Origin: Bordetella parapertussis
Lineage (GTDB): Bacteria > Pseudomonadota > Gammaproteobacteria > Burkholderiales > SG8-41
Length of the DNA stretch: 39,569 nt
Assembly (NCBI GenBank): GCA_945901405.1
Contig: CAMDLH010000039.1
Location: 1-39,569, forward strand
Direction of reading: 5' to 3'
A program made the position numbers and the translations under genes. Below the pieces are notes generated by a model, which did not search any database, was not told where the DNA came from, and saw only the letters and a program-made list of their open reading frames with translations. How positions within the stretch are numbered: position 1 is the stretch's first letter; the number at the start of each line of letters is the position of its first letter. Positions 1 through 8,406 of the stretch are shown here, one piece after another.

Positions 1-1191
1 CTCAAAGGTGTGGCCGTCGAGCGACGCATCGTATTCCCAACGCACTTTGGGCATGGCGTGCGTGATCACCTCGTCGGCAAGATGCGTGTCGTGATAAAGC
101 GCGAGCGGAATGCCGCGATGACGGATCGCTGCCGCCACCGCGAAATGCATATTGCCGGCGAGGTCGATGTGATTTTCCGGCACGCTGCCCAGCGCAACCG
201 GCCGGCAGCGGTCGAGATTCACTTGCCCGATGTTGAGCAACACGTCCTTGATGGTATCGAACGTCAGATCATGTTTGTTCACGAGCTCCAGCACGGCGGT
301 GAGCGCGGTGTGGAGATGGCGTATGCACGGCCAGGGTTTCAGCGAGATGCGCTCGGTTTCGTAACGCCGGCCCAGATCATTCAGCAGCTCAGCGCGGTCG
401 TAGTCGCCGCGAAAAAACGCCTGATAAAAGCCGTAAGTGCCGTCGAACACCTCGCCGTCGCCGCGTATGCCGTTCATCGCAAGCTCAGCCGCCAGCACCC
501 CGTTGCGATAGGCGAGGCCATCGCGTATCGAACGCACGCTCGACCCCTTGTGATGCAGGCTCGCCCACGTGCCGCTCACCTGCGGCAGCGTGAGACCCAG
601 CGCATGTACATGCTGCTCCGCGCTTGCCCCCATGATTTTTGCCGCTGCCGCCGTGGCGCCAAACAATCCGATCACCGGCGCGCGAAACCACGGGTGATCC
701 CACATGCGCCCGCGTGTGGCGAGGCCAACGCGGCTCGACAAATCGTTGGCCAGCGCCACGGCGGTGATGATGGCTTTGCCCGTCACGCCGTTCATCGACT
801 CCGCCACCGCCAGCGCCGGCATGAGACTCGCCGACGTTGGATGCATCACCGCGATATCGTGCGTGTCGTCAAAATCAAACTGATGTATCGCCGCGCCATT
901 GCCAAGCACCGCGCTGGCGGCGGGGACCTTCACGCCGCCGCTGCCGATCAGCGTGCTGCTCTCGCGCCCGCCCCAGGCGAGCGCGACTCGTCGGATGGCG
1001 ACAACATCCTCGCACGGTGTGCCTGCGAGCACGCAGCCGAGCGTGTCGAGAATCGACGCCTTGGCGGCCTCGACCACGCTGGCAGGCAAATCCTCGAAGC
1101 GCGTGCGCGCGAGATGCGCGGCGATGGCCTCGGCGGCATCCGGCTCGCCAGAACTCTTGTCGTGAACACTGTGCAGATTTTTGCTGCTCAT
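1..1191 (-). CDS. MmgE/PrpD family protein (3' end cut by window edge)
   Basis: The minus-strand frame is open from an ATG at 1189-1191 to the left edge, giving 397 codons of a protein that is usually about 450-480 residues, so the C-terminus lies outside the window. GGAG sits 5 bases before the ATG. The translation has family hallmarks: an N-terminal helical part with the segment ILDTLGCVLAG, then HQFDFDDTHD, then HPTSASLMPALA, and an HHKGSSVRSIRDGLAYRNG stretch. Known members of this family include 2-methylcitrate dehydratase PrpD, cis-aconitate decarboxylase and iminodisuccinate epimerase; many paralogues act on other tricarboxylic or dicarboxylic acids. No prpB or prpC lies nearby, so the substrate cannot be assigned. 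The family call is safe; the reaction is not. The long plus-strand frame over the same bases is a shadow. Confidence 0.93.
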   Translation of the reverse strand, partial: MSSKNLHSVHDKSSGEPDAAEAIAAHLARTRFEDLPASVVEAAKASILDTLGCVLAGTPCEDVVAIRRVALAWGGRESSTLIGSGGVKVPAASAVLGNGAAIHQFDFDDTHDIAVMHPTSASLMPALAVAESMNGVTGKAIITAVALANDLSSRVGLATRGRMWDHPWFRAPVIGLFGATAAAAKIMGASAEQHVHALGLTLPQVSGTWASLHHKGSSVRSIRDGLAYRNGVLAAELAMNGIRGDGEVFDGTYGFYQAFFRGDYDRAELLNDLGRRYETERISLKPWPCIRHLHTALTAVLELVNKHDLTFDTIKDVLLNIGQVNLDRCRPVALGSVPENHIDLAGNMHFAVAAAIRHRGIPLALYHDTHLADEVITHAMPKVRWEYDASLDGHTFE

Positions 1192-1319
1192 TACGGCTCC
1201 TGTTGGTTGCATGGCTGTATTTTAGCGGCACAGGCGCCGCTTGTTATCGCGCGGCTACGCACACTCTTCCAGTCGGAGTAGACTGTATATTGCCATTCAA
1301 CCCTGAAGGAGGATTGAAT

Positions 1320-1655
1320 ATGAACGATATCGTGGAAGCAGAGCAACTTGTAGCCGGAATGTCGCGCGCACAAAAGGCGCAGCTATTGCAATGGATCGTG
1401 CGCGATCTGGGCGACGCTTTTCCCGGCATTGAAAACGTTGCTGATGTGATGAGCGGCGCGCCTTGCATTGCGCGCACGCGAATACCCGTTTGGCTGCTGG
1501 AGCAGGCGCGCAGACTGGGCACCAGCGAATCGGATCTATTGCGCAACTATCCAACCCTGACCGCGCAGGACCTGGCGAATGCGTGGTCGTACGTGCGTTC
1601 GCATCGCTCGGAGATTGAACTTCAAATCGCCAATAACGAGCAGGATCAGGATTGA
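1320..1655 (+). CDS. DUF433 domain protein, probable antitoxin
   Basis: A 111-residue protein starting at an ATG preceded by GAAGGAGG. The C-terminal half carries the DUF433 signature: a GAPCIARTRIPVWLLEQ segment followed by the helix around LLRNYPTLTAQDLANAWSYV. The N-terminal 40 residues are helical and lack a recognised domain. DUF433 proteins are commonly paired with a DUF5615 PIN-like protein in bacterial and cyanobacterial genomes and are regarded as antitoxins of that pair. Here the stop codon overlaps the start of such a partner by one base (TGATG), which implies translational coupling. The antitoxin role is inferred from pairing; no DNA-binding test or operator is visible. Confidence 0.88.
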   Translation: MNDIVEAEQLVAGMSRAQKAQLLQWIVRDLGDAFPGIENVADVMSGAPCIARTRIPVWLLEQARRLGTSESDLLRNYPTLTAQDLANAWSYVRSHRSEIELQIANNEQDQD

Positions 1656-1990
1656 TGCTGCTGTATGCGGATGAAAATATTCCCCTTGCGGTGATCGAGG
1701 AATTGCGGCGTCTGGGGCATGACGTGTTGACGGCATACGAAGATGGCCGTGCGAATCATGCGCAACCCGATGAGAAAGTGTTGATGCGCGCCATCGAACT
1801 TAAGCGCGCGGTACTGACACTCAACCGGCGTGATTTCAAAAGACTGCATGCCGTGCATCCGCAGCATAGCGGCATCGTGAGCTGCACTTACGATCCTGAG
1901 TTCGTCAGCCAAGCCGCGCGGGTTCATCAAGAATTGCAAGGTACCACGGACATTGCGGGCCGTTTGGTGCGTGTCAATCGTCCTGGCTGA
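1655..1990 (+). CDS. DUF5615 PIN-like protein, probable toxin
   Basis: A 111-residue protein. Start chosen at the ATG 1655-1657, which overlaps the stop of the DUF433 gene; a TTG codon just before it is a less likely alternative. The N-terminus LLYADENIP has the Asp-Glu-Asn acidic motif typical of DUF5615 (Mut7-C/PIN-like fold), and a second conserved part, AVLTLNRRDF, carries the later Asp. These acidic residues are thought to bind a metal for RNase activity, by analogy with PIN toxins such as VapC. The gene ends four bases before the convergent receptor gene. Activity as an RNase toxin is inference from the family and the paired gene. Confidence 0.87.
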   Translation: MLLYADENIPLAVIEELRRLGHDVLTAYEDGRANHAQPDEKVLMRAIELKRAVLTLNRRDFKRLHAVHPQHSGIVSCTYDPEFVSQAARVHQELQGTTDIAGRLVRVNRPG

Positions 1991-1994
1991 GGCG

Positions 1995-2960
1995 CTATTC
2001 AGCACTAAGCCTGTTCAGCCGAATCAGCTTGGCCATCTTCTCGATTTCATTTTTCATCGCGATGGTGAATTCATGCGGTTGATCGCCAACCGCTACGTAA
2101 CCCAGGGCGCTTAAGCGGCTGCTCACATCGGGTTTTTTAAGAGCGGCCAGCGTTGCCTTGTGCAGCGTGTCGATCACTTGTTTTGGTGTCGCCGCTGGAA
2201 CCAGAAGTCCTGCCCAGGCGGTGAATTCAAATCCCGGCAGCGTCTCGGCTACCACCGGATACGAGGGAAATGCCGCGAGGCGTTTGGGCGATGTCAGCGC
2301 CAGCAGACGCAGTTTGCCCTGCTTGAAAAACGGCAGGCCGGTGGGCAGCGGCGCGCCGAACAACACGGTTTCGCCCGACACCACCGCGATCAGCGCTGGC
2401 CCGCCGCCGTTGTAGGGCACATGCAACATGTCGAGCCCCGCCTGGCTCTTGAAAAGCTCGGACACCATGAAGGTGCCGCTGCCGATGCCCGCCGAGGAAT
2501 AACGAATGGAGCCGGGCTGCGCTTTTGCGAGCTTGATCAATTCCGCGACTGACTTCACCGGCAACGACGGATGCACGGACAGCGTGTATGGCGAGGAAGC
2601 CAGTTGCGTCACCGGAGCAAAGTCACGCAGCAGATCGTAGTTGAGCTTCTTGTAGAGCGTGACGTTGGTGGTGTGGTTGTTGTTGACCTGTATCAGCGTG
2701 TATCCATCCGGCGGCGCCTTGGCCACTGCCGCCGCCGCGATGTTGCCGCCCGCGCCCGCGCGGTTTTCCACCACCACTTGCTGATTCAGTGTGTCAGCAA
2801 GCCCGATCGCGGCCACGCGGGCGATGGTGTCCACCGCGCTGCCGGCGGAGCTGGGGACGATATAACGAATTGGTTTCGCCGGGTACTGCTGTGAGGCGCA
2901 GTGCGCGCCCGGAAGCGTCATCCCCGCGACGCACGCAGTAAGCAATGAATGCTTGATCAT
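1995..2960 (-). CDS. Bug/TctC family periplasmic solute-binding receptor
   Basis: A 321-residue protein. The start is placed at the ATG 2958-2960; an ATG upstream at 3152 would overlap the oxidoreductase gene by about 180 bases and add sequence unlike the family. A signal peptide (about 20-25 residues, ending near AHCAS) is followed by the mature start QQYPAKPIRYIVP, the ligand loop SSAGSAVDTIAR with its conserved Asp, AKAPPDGYTL, and HVPYNGGGPALI. Bug receptors are Venus-flytrap proteins that bind carboxylated ligands with few direct contacts to side chains, and classically feed TctAB transporters. The gene is the last of a four-gene minus-strand unit, 13 bases after the Gfo/Idh/MocA gene. 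The usual PGG turn of the ligand loop is altered (SAG). Ligand unknown. Confidence 0.94.
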   Translation of the reverse strand: MIKHSLLTACVAGMTLPGAHCASQQYPAKPIRYIVPSSAGSAVDTIARVAAIGLADTLNQQVVVENRAGAGGNIAAAAVAKAPPDGYTLIQVNNNHTTNVTLYKKLNYDLLRDFAPVTQLASSPYTLSVHPSLPVKSVAELIKLAKAQPGSIRYSSAGIGSGTFMVSELFKSQAGLDMLHVPYNGGGPALIAVVSGETVLFGAPLPTGLPFFKQGKLRLLALTSPKRLAAFPSYPVVAETLPGFEFTAWAGLLVPAATPKQVIDTLHKATLAALKKPDVSSRLSALGYVAVGDQPHEFTIAMKNEIEKMAKLIRLNRLSAE

Positions 2961-2973
2961 GCGCGGCCTGAAG

Positions 2974-4062
2974 TCACGTAGACAACGGCAGGCTGACGAT
3001 TTTTCGGCTCTCGGCGGCAAGCTGTATGGCGAGCGTGGCTTCGAGTGTTGCGCGTGCCTCGCGCGCCGTGGCCAATGAGCAGGGTTTTCCGGTGGCGAGA
3101 TGATCCATCCACGCGCGAGTCTCATTCGCGATCGCGCCCCAGAATTCGCCAAGCGCCCAATCGCCGGGCGTGCCGCTGCTCAGGAACACCATGTTGACTT
3201 CGTGATTGGGCAGGTAGACGTGCGGCACGCCTTTGTTGGTGTACATCAACTGATCGGTGTGATCGCCATCGAGTATCAGCACGCCTTCCGTGCCGAGAAT
3301 TTCCACGCGCGCGGCGTGCCCCAGCGCGGGGTATTTTTCCGGCAGCGCATAACTCACACCGAAGTTGACCACCGCGCCATCATCATAAGTAACGATTGCC
3401 CAGTTAAGATCATCCACGTCGTAACCCGCGCTCTTGAGCACGCCTTTCTGGCCGCGCGCGTACACCTCGACCGGTTTAGCGCCCTCGAGCAGCCAGTTCA
3501 TCAGATCGACGTAATACGTCAGCGCATCGACCACGGGTGTCGCCTCGGGGTTGCGCTGGAGTATCGCCAGCCCATTGGTGCGGTTGTTGAATACGCGCGC
3601 CGAGCCGCCGATGACCTTGCCGATGCGGCCTTGCAGAATCTGCTCTTTGGCCAGCAGATAACGCAAGTCCTTGTAGCGCCGGCTGTAGCCCACGCGCACT
3701 TCCACGCCGGCTTCTTCGGACGCGCGGATGATGCAGTCCGCATCGGGGAGGTTAAGCGCAATCGGTTTCTCAATGAGCACCGTCTTGCCCAGTGCTATGG
3801 CCTGCAGCACCGGTTGCAGATGCTCGCCCTCGCTGGTGGAAACGATCACCGTGTTTACATCCGGATGCGCGATGATTTCCTCATTGCTTGCGGAATGAAA
3901 ATCGACCGCGACCTTGCCAGCGAGCTTTGCGGCATTGGCGCCATCGCGGTCGGACACCGCAACAAAATCGACCGACGGGTGATCCAGCACCGCGCGTGCG
4001 CGCATGGTGCCGATGCGCCCCGATCCAACCACTGCAACTCCGATGCGATTGCGTTCGCGCAT
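2974..4062 (-). CDS. Gfo/Idh/MocA family NAD(P)-dependent oxidoreductase
   Basis: A 362-residue protein with an AGGGAG ribosome site 8 bases before the ATG. The N-terminal Rossmann fold begins IGVAVVGSGRIGTMRAR (residues 7-23), and the conserved EKP motif is at 98-100. In the second domain the usual D-x-G-x-H-x-x-D motif reads D179 A L T Y183 Y V D186, so the catalytic His is replaced by Tyr, as seen in the glucose-fructose oxidoreductase branch. Enzymes of this family oxidise or reduce sugars, inositols, and sugar or bile-pigment derivatives. The gene lies between two receptor genes in the same direction (42 and 13 bases), so its substrate may be what those receptors bind. The annotation inositol 2-dehydrogenase would be too specific. 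Confidence 0.93.
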   Translation of the reverse strand: MRERNRIGVAVVGSGRIGTMRARAVLDHPSVDFVAVSDRDGANAAKLAGKVAVDFHSASNEEIIAHPDVNTVIVSTSEGEHLQPVLQAIALGKTVLIEKPIALNLPDADCIIRASEEAGVEVRVGYSRRYKDLRYLLAKEQILQGRIGKVIGGSARVFNNRTNGLAILQRNPEATPVVDALTYYVDLMNWLLEGAKPVEVYARGQKGVLKSAGYDVDDLNWAIVTYDDGAVVNFGVSYALPEKYPALGHAARVEILGTEGVLILDGDHTDQLMYTNKGVPHVYLPNHEVNMVFLSSGTPGDWALGEFWGAIANETRAWMDHLATGKPCSLATAREARATLEATLAIQLAAESRKIVSLPLST

Positions 4063-4104
4063 GCAACTTGCTCCCTTGTTCGTGTTTTTAATGTTGAGCC
4101 GCGT

Positions 4105-5073
4105 CTATTCGGCGCGCACTCCAGAGTGCTTAACCACCTTCGCCCATTTGCTGATTTCACGCCGGATGAATTCCGCGAACTCCTCGGGTGAAGCCGCCAT
4201 CGGGTACGCGCCGATTTCCGCGAGCGTGGGTGTGAGTTCCTTGACCGCAAGTGCTGTCTGCGTGTTGAGCCGCGTGACGATATCGCGCGGCGTGCCCGAC
4301 GGCACGAGTATGCCGTTCCACACGCTTGCTTCGTAGCCCGTCACTCCGGCTTCGTGCATGGTTGGCAGTTGCGGCAATTCATTCAATCGTTTGCGCGCGG
4401 TGACGGCGAGCCCGCGCAGGCGTCCGGCTTTCTCGTTTGATTTCACCAGATCCGCATTGAATATGAACAACACCTGCAGATGGCCGCCGAGGAAATCCGT
4501 CATCGCGGGGCCCGCACCCTTGTACGGCACGTGAACGATGTTGACGCCCGCCATGGACTTGAATAATTCCGCCGCCAGATGCGAGGCGCTGCCGCTGCCG
4601 GCGGAGCCGTAAGTCATATCACCGGGGCGAGACTTCGCCAGCGCGATCAATTCCTTGACGCTGCGTGACGGAAGCGCGGCATGCACGGCGAGGATGCCGG
4701 GTATGTCGGCCACCAATGACACGGGCGCGAAATCCTTCACCAGATCAAAACCTGAATTCGGAAAGAGACTCACATTCACGGCGAGCGTGCTCGTCATGTA
4801 GAGCAGCGTATATCCATCGGGCGCCGCGCGCGCGACGGCTTGCGCTGCGATATTGGACGACGCACCGGCGCGATTCTCGACCACGAACGATTGCCCCATG
4901 CCGTCGGTGAGCTTGCGCGCCAAAAAGCGCGCGACCACGTCGGTGCTGCCGCCGGGCGCGAAGCCGATGACCAAACGCACGGGTTTTGCGGGATAACTTT
5001 GCGCCGAGGCGCATGCACTCGCCGCGAATAACGCAATTGCCGATAGCGAACGTAAGTAATTGTTTTTAAACAT
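4105..5073 (-). CDS. Bug/TctC family periplasmic solute-binding receptor
   Basis: A 322-residue protein with the canonical features: Sec signal peptide (cleavage near ASAQ, about residue 24), mature start SYPAKPVRLVIGF, ligand loop APGGSTDVVAR with the conserved Asp, ARAAPDGYTLL, and HVPYKGAGPAM. It is the most typical family member of the four-gene unit that runs from 6058 down to 1995. The ATG lies only 4 bases after the stop of the preceding receptor gene and 42 bases before the oxidoreductase, consistent with one transcript. No TctA or TctB gene is present, so the receptor must use a transporter encoded elsewhere or serve as a sensor, as BctC does for a two-component system in Bordetella. 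Ligand unknown. Confidence 0.96.
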   Translation of the reverse strand: MFKNNYLRSLSAIALFAASACASAQSYPAKPVRLVIGFAPGGSTDVVARFLARKLTDGMGQSFVVENRAGASSNIAAQAVARAAPDGYTLLYMTSTLAVNVSLFPNSGFDLVKDFAPVSLVADIPGILAVHAALPSRSVKELIALAKSRPGDMTYGSAGSGSASHLAAELFKSMAGVNIVHVPYKGAGPAMTDFLGGHLQVLFIFNADLVKSNEKAGRLRGLAVTARKRLNELPQLPTMHEAGVTGYEASVWNGILVPSGTPRDIVTRLNTQTALAVKELTPTLAEIGAYPMAASPEEFAEFIRREISKWAKVVKHSGVRAE

Positions 5074-5077
5074 AATT

Positions 5078-6058
5078 TTACTGCACCATGCCCAGCTCGC
5101 TAAGCACGTCTTTCAAGATGCCGTGCTGGCGGCGCAGCTCTTTGCCCATGTCGGCGCTGTTCAAGTAATTCTCCACCCATTGATTTTTTTCCACCGCCTG
5201 CTTCCACTCGTCCGACTTAACCAGGCGCGCAAACACGGCGTCCCAATAGCGAATCTGCTCCGCCGACAAACCGCGCGCGCCGATAAATCCGCGCGGCACG
5301 TCGAACACCGCGTCGATGCCTTGCTCCTTGAACGTCGGCACTTGCGCGGCGGCACCTTTGAGCCGCGTGTTCGATGCAATGCCGATGATGCGTACCTTGC
5401 CCGCTTGCACCAGCGGCATCACCGTGGCGGGTGTAGCCGCCATCACATCCACGTGCCCGCCTGCCGCCGCGATCACGCCGTCGCTTGATGCGTTGAACAC
5501 CACGATTTTCAGTTTCCTGATGTCCGCCTGCACCGAGCGCCCGACCAGCGCGGCAGTGATGTGAAACGCGTTGCCGCGTGCCGCCGAGAGAGCGATGCTC
5601 ACCGATTCCGGATCGGCCTTCAATTTTGCCGTCAGGTCGCGCGCTGATTTCAGCGGCGAATTTGCCGCCACCACGAACGCAATCGGCTCTGAGATCAGAT
5701 TCACGATGGGTGTGAATTCAAAATAATTCACCTTGATCTGGCCCTGTATCGCGGCGGTGAGCGGTGTGGAGGTCTGCACCATCAGCTTGTGCGCATCGCC
5801 GTTGAACTGGCCGAGATAATTCATCGCGATGCCGTAATTGCCGCCGGGCTTGTTGCTGGTGTTGATCGCCTGCTCGACCAGCTTCGCCGACTGAAAAATC
5901 GATTGCACCGTGCGCGCCGAGGCATCGACGCCGCTGCCGGGGCCGGTGGGCACGATGAGTTCGACGAGTTTATCGGGCTTCCAGTCGGCGGCGGTCGCCG
6001 CCGCGCTGGCGATCAACAGTAGCACGACACGTATCAGGCTGCGGGCGATGGCAAACAA
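5078..6058 (-). CDS. Divergent Bug/TctC-like solute-binding receptor (TTG start)
   Basis: The reading frame is open from 6166, but the N-terminus only looks like a signal peptide from a TTG at 6056-6058 (LFAIARSLIRVVLLL..., cleavage near TAA), and GGAG lies 9 bases before that TTG. This gives 326 residues and leaves the divergent intergenic region free. The ligand loop is unusual: PTGPGSGVDASAR replaces the PGG-x-x-D type but keeps an Asp; the GYTLL motif is reduced to DAHKLMVQ, and the VPYKGAGPA motif is replaced by KIVVFNASSDGVIAA. It therefore belongs to a distant branch and may bind a different type of ligand. It is the first gene of the four-gene minus-strand unit, with the next start 4 bases after its stop. 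Confidence 0.88.
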   Translation of the reverse strand: MFAIARSLIRVVLLLIASAAATAADWKPDKLVELIVPTGPGSGVDASARTVQSIFQSAKLVEQAINTSNKPGGNYGIAMNYLGQFNGDAHKLMVQTSTPLTAAIQGQIKVNYFEFTPIVNLISEPIAFVVAANSPLKSARDLTAKLKADPESVSIALSAARGNAFHITAALVGRSVQADIRKLKIVVFNASSDGVIAAAGGHVDVMAATPATVMPLVQAGKVRIIGIASNTRLKGAAAQVPTFKEQGIDAVFDVPRGFIGARGLSAEQIRYWDAVFARLVKSDEWKQAVEKNQWVENYLNSADMGKELRRQHGILKDVLSELGMVQ

Positions 6059-6186
6059 GCAAGTACTCCAATAGAGCGGGGCCGCACAGTGTACAGCCCC
6101 GACGCTGTGTTCCCTAGCAGGGATGTCCACTTTGTGACAGGGAAAAGGTATGATTCCCGCTCTCATAAATTTTCGTGGAGCATTTC

Positions 6187-7152
6187 ATGCGTTCGATGCA
6201 GTTTGTTTCAGCCTTGATGATGTTGCTGGCCGCCGCGGGCCATGCGCAGGCCGCCGAAGAATATCCCACGCGCGCGATCCGCTGGATCGTGCCTTACGTG
6301 CCCGGCGGCACCACCGACATCCTCGCGCGCATCATGGGGGCGCGGCTCGGCGAGCGGCTGGGACAAACGGTGGTGGTCGACAATCGCCCCGGCGCTGGCA
6401 ACAACATCGGCACGGAAATCGCCGTCAGGGCCGCGCCCAACGGCTACACGTGGTTTCTGACCAACCCGGCCAACGCCATCAACGCCACGCTCTACCCGAA
6501 CCTCAGCTTCAACTTTTTAAATGATATGGCGCCGGGCGCGGGACTGATCCGCGTGCCCAACGTGATGACGGTAACGCGCAACCTCCCCGTAAAAACGGTG
6601 CCGGAGTTCATCGCCCATGCCAAGGCCAATTCGGGCAAGCTCAATTTCTGTTCGGGCGGGGCGGGCACTTCGGTGCATTTGTCGGGAGAGTTGTTCAAGT
6701 TGATGACCGGCATCAACATGGTGCATATCGCCTACAAGGGCTCGGCCCCCTGCCTCATTGACATCATCGCCGCGCAAAACCACGTCATCTTCGACAACAT
6801 GCCGGGCGTCATCGGTTATATCCGCAACGGCGACGTGCGCGCGCTCGCGGTCACCACCGCGCGGCGCGCGGCCCAGTTGCCCGATGTGCCGACCGTCGCG
6901 GAAACCGTGCCCGGCTTCGAAGCGAGCGCATGGTTCGGTCTCGCCGTGCCCAAAGGTACGTCTGCCGCCATCATCGCGCGCATCAACCGCGAAGTGAATG
7001 AAACGTTGAAAGAGCCCAAGACCATGCAACGGCTGGCGGATTTGGGCGGCACGTCGATTGCCGGCACGCCCGCGGAATTCTGGGCGCTGCATACGATGGA
7101 GACGGAGAAGTGGGCGAAGGTAGTTAAGGTTTCGGGGGCGAAGATTCAATAA
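6187..7152 (+). CDS. Bug/TctC family periplasmic solute-binding receptor
   Basis: A 321-residue protein from the ATG at 6187, with GTGGAG as ribosome site 6 bases upstream; an in-frame GTG at 6175 is part of that site. The signal peptide ends near GHAQA, and the mature protein starts EEYPTRAIRWIVP. Ligand loop VPGGTTDILAR, AVRAAPNGYTW, HIAYKGSAPCLIDI. The second binding-site motif has Cys in place of the usual Ala in KGAGPA, and there is a second Cys at LNFCSGG, which is unusual for this family and could allow a disulfide in the periplasm. It stands alone and is divergent from the four-gene unit, sharing a 128-base intergenic region with it. Confidence 0.95.
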   Translation: MRSMQFVSALMMLLAAAGHAQAAEEYPTRAIRWIVPYVPGGTTDILARIMGARLGERLGQTVVVDNRPGAGNNIGTEIAVRAAPNGYTWFLTNPANAINATLYPNLSFNFLNDMAPGAGLIRVPNVMTVTRNLPVKTVPEFIAHAKANSGKLNFCSGGAGTSVHLSGELFKLMTGINMVHIAYKGSAPCLIDIIAAQNHVIFDNMPGVIGYIRNGDVRALAVTTARRAAQLPDVPTVAETVPGFEASAWFGLAVPKGTSAAIIARINREVNETLKEPKTMQRLADLGGTSIAGTPAEFWALHTMETEKWAKVVKVSGAKIQ

Positions 7153-7166
7153 GGCAAATATCACGC

Positions 7167-7258
7167 GTAGGGCGCAGTCGCGCGCAGCGCATTGCGCCGG
7201 ACGGTCTGGGCATTTACATGGAAATGGCGCAATGCGCTTCGCTTCGATTGCGCCCTAC
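7167..7258. repeat. Long imperfect inverted repeat, GTAGGGCGCA type
   Basis: Left arm 7167-7198 and right arm 7226-7258 are near-perfect inverted copies of about 32 bases, each with GTAGGGCGCA at the outer end and CATTGCGCC at the inner end, separated by 27 bases. The arms would form a long hairpin between the converging receptor and hydrolase genes. Elements with GTAGGGYGG outer ends are widespread in proteobacterial intergenic DNA. It could also end transcription from both sides. A related element lies at 23435-23507. Confidence 0.8.
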
Positions 7259-7284
7259 ATGAATTGGCGTTGCGCTTGTGGCGC

Positions 7285-8205
7285 CTACTTCAACCGCGCA
7301 TCAAAATAATTCATAACCAGATCAAACGCCGCTTGCTGTTCCGGGTTGGGTTTGTATGACCCATCCGCGCCGCGCTCGATGAACGGATAGCCGTGCGCGG
7401 GGTGATTAAAGCTTGCCCACGTGGAATCCTTGCTGGCCTCGACCATCCACTCGTGCGCAAGTTTGAAAATGCCTTGCAGGTGATCCGGGTCGCGGCCGAT
7501 GTGCAGGATCGGCGTGTTGATGCGGTGGATACGTTCCATCGCACGCGACTTGTTGGCGTTTTTGCGCGCCACTTCGATATTGTTGTACTGCACCTCGCTG
7601 CCGATGCGCGGCGCATTGGGGCCGGTGTCCACGGTCAAGAACTCGTGTGACGCGCCTTCAATCGCCACGCCGCAGGTGAAATCCATCTCGGAGGCGGCTT
7701 TCAGTATGGTTTCCCCGCCGTGGCTGACACCCACGCAGCCGACCTTGCCATCCTTCACATACGGCAGCGAGCGCACGTATTTGATGACGGTCTGCAAATC
7801 ATCGTGGTCGACAATGGCGGTGGATTTCAGCGTGCGGCCTTCGTTGGCGATGTCGTCCGCCACGTTGCGCGCGGGGTTGCGTGTTTCGTAGTGATACGGG
7901 ATCTCGTTGCGGTAATTCACGTAGACAACGACATAGCCGCGCGCGATCATTTTGTCCTGCATGGTGCTGTAGAGTGCAACCTTCTGCTCGACCAGCGGCA
8001 GGCCGCCGCGCCCGTTGCCGCGCCCCATGATGATCGCCGGCCACGGGCCGCTGCCCGCGGGCTTGCGCACGGCGATGGGCACATAAATCTCATCGCGCGT
8101 GAGCACGAAGGTGTAATCGGCGGCGATGTCCGACCCCGGCACGGGTTTAGTGATGACGTAGCCGTGCGGCGGCAGTTCGGCGGCGATAGGGTGCGCTGTG
8201 CTCAT
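7285..8205 (-). CDS. Alpha/beta hydrolase, dienelactone hydrolase/acyl peptidase-like
   Basis: A 306-residue cytoplasmic protein. Start taken at ATG 8203-8205 with AGAGGT before it; upstream in-frame ATGs at 8232 and 8259 have no better site. The central domain begins around IMGRGNGRGG; the nucleophile elbow is GVSHGG with Ser161. The acid is probably Asp239 or Asp241 in HIGRDPDHLQ, and the base His271 in HPAHGYPF. Family relatives cleave esters, lactones or peptides. It lies between two plus-strand receptor genes in the opposite direction and appears to be a single transcription unit. It is not closely similar to the other three hydrolases in the window. No signal peptide, so cytoplasmic. 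Confidence 0.88.
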   Translation of the reverse strand: MSTAHPIAAELPPHGYVITKPVPGSDIAADYTFVLTRDEIYVPIAVRKPAGSGPWPAIIMGRGNGRGGLPLVEQKVALYSTMQDKMIARGYVVVYVNYRNEIPYHYETRNPARNVADDIANEGRTLKSTAIVDHDDLQTVIKYVRSLPYVKDGKVGCVGVSHGGETILKAASEMDFTCGVAIEGASHEFLTVDTGPNAPRIGSEVQYNNIEVARKNANKSRAMERIHRINTPILHIGRDPDHLQGIFKLAHEWMVEASKDSTWASFNHPAHGYPFIERGADGSYKPNPEQQAAFDLVMNYFDARLK

Positions 8206-8307
8206 GGGTGACCTCTCATTGAAAGAACGCATGGTAGTCAATGCTCGCGAAAAATCCAAGGGCGCGTTAAGCTAATGTGTATGAGTAGAACGGCTAAAAC
8301 TACTGTT

Positions 8308-8386
8308 GTCATTCCCGCACAGGCGGGAATCCATGAGCCGTCTCTAGTGGCACTGTGTCATGGGTTCCCGCCTGCGCGGGAACGAC
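8308..8386. repeat. Paired hairpin repeats, ATTCCCGC-GCGGGAAT type
   Basis: Two palindromic 20-base units, 8311-8330 (ATTCCCGCACAGGCGGGAAT) and 8364-8383 (GTTCCCGCCTGCGCGGGAAC), are themselves inverted relative to each other, and the similarity extends outward (GTCATTCC / GGAACGAC) and inward (CCATGA / CATGGG). They resemble the dRS3/REP-type repeats that are common in Neisseria and other betaproteobacteria. Single copies of the same unit occur at 26888-26907 and 39426-39445. The pair sits just upstream of the receptor gene at 8407. Confidence 0.82.
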
Positions 8387-8406
8387 AAGGGGGAGGGTAT
8401 CGAATC

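Noticed and set aside
10-1281. 423-codon plus-strand frame
   Set aside because: Antisense shadow of the MmgE/PrpD gene; the product is rich in His, Arg and Ala and has no recognisable motif.
2961-3152. N-terminal extension of the receptor at 1995
   Set aside because: It overlaps the oxidoreductase gene and would bury the signal peptide.
3100-4191. 363-codon plus-strand frame
   Set aside because: Antisense to the Gfo/Idh/MocA gene, which has clear motifs and a good ribosome site.
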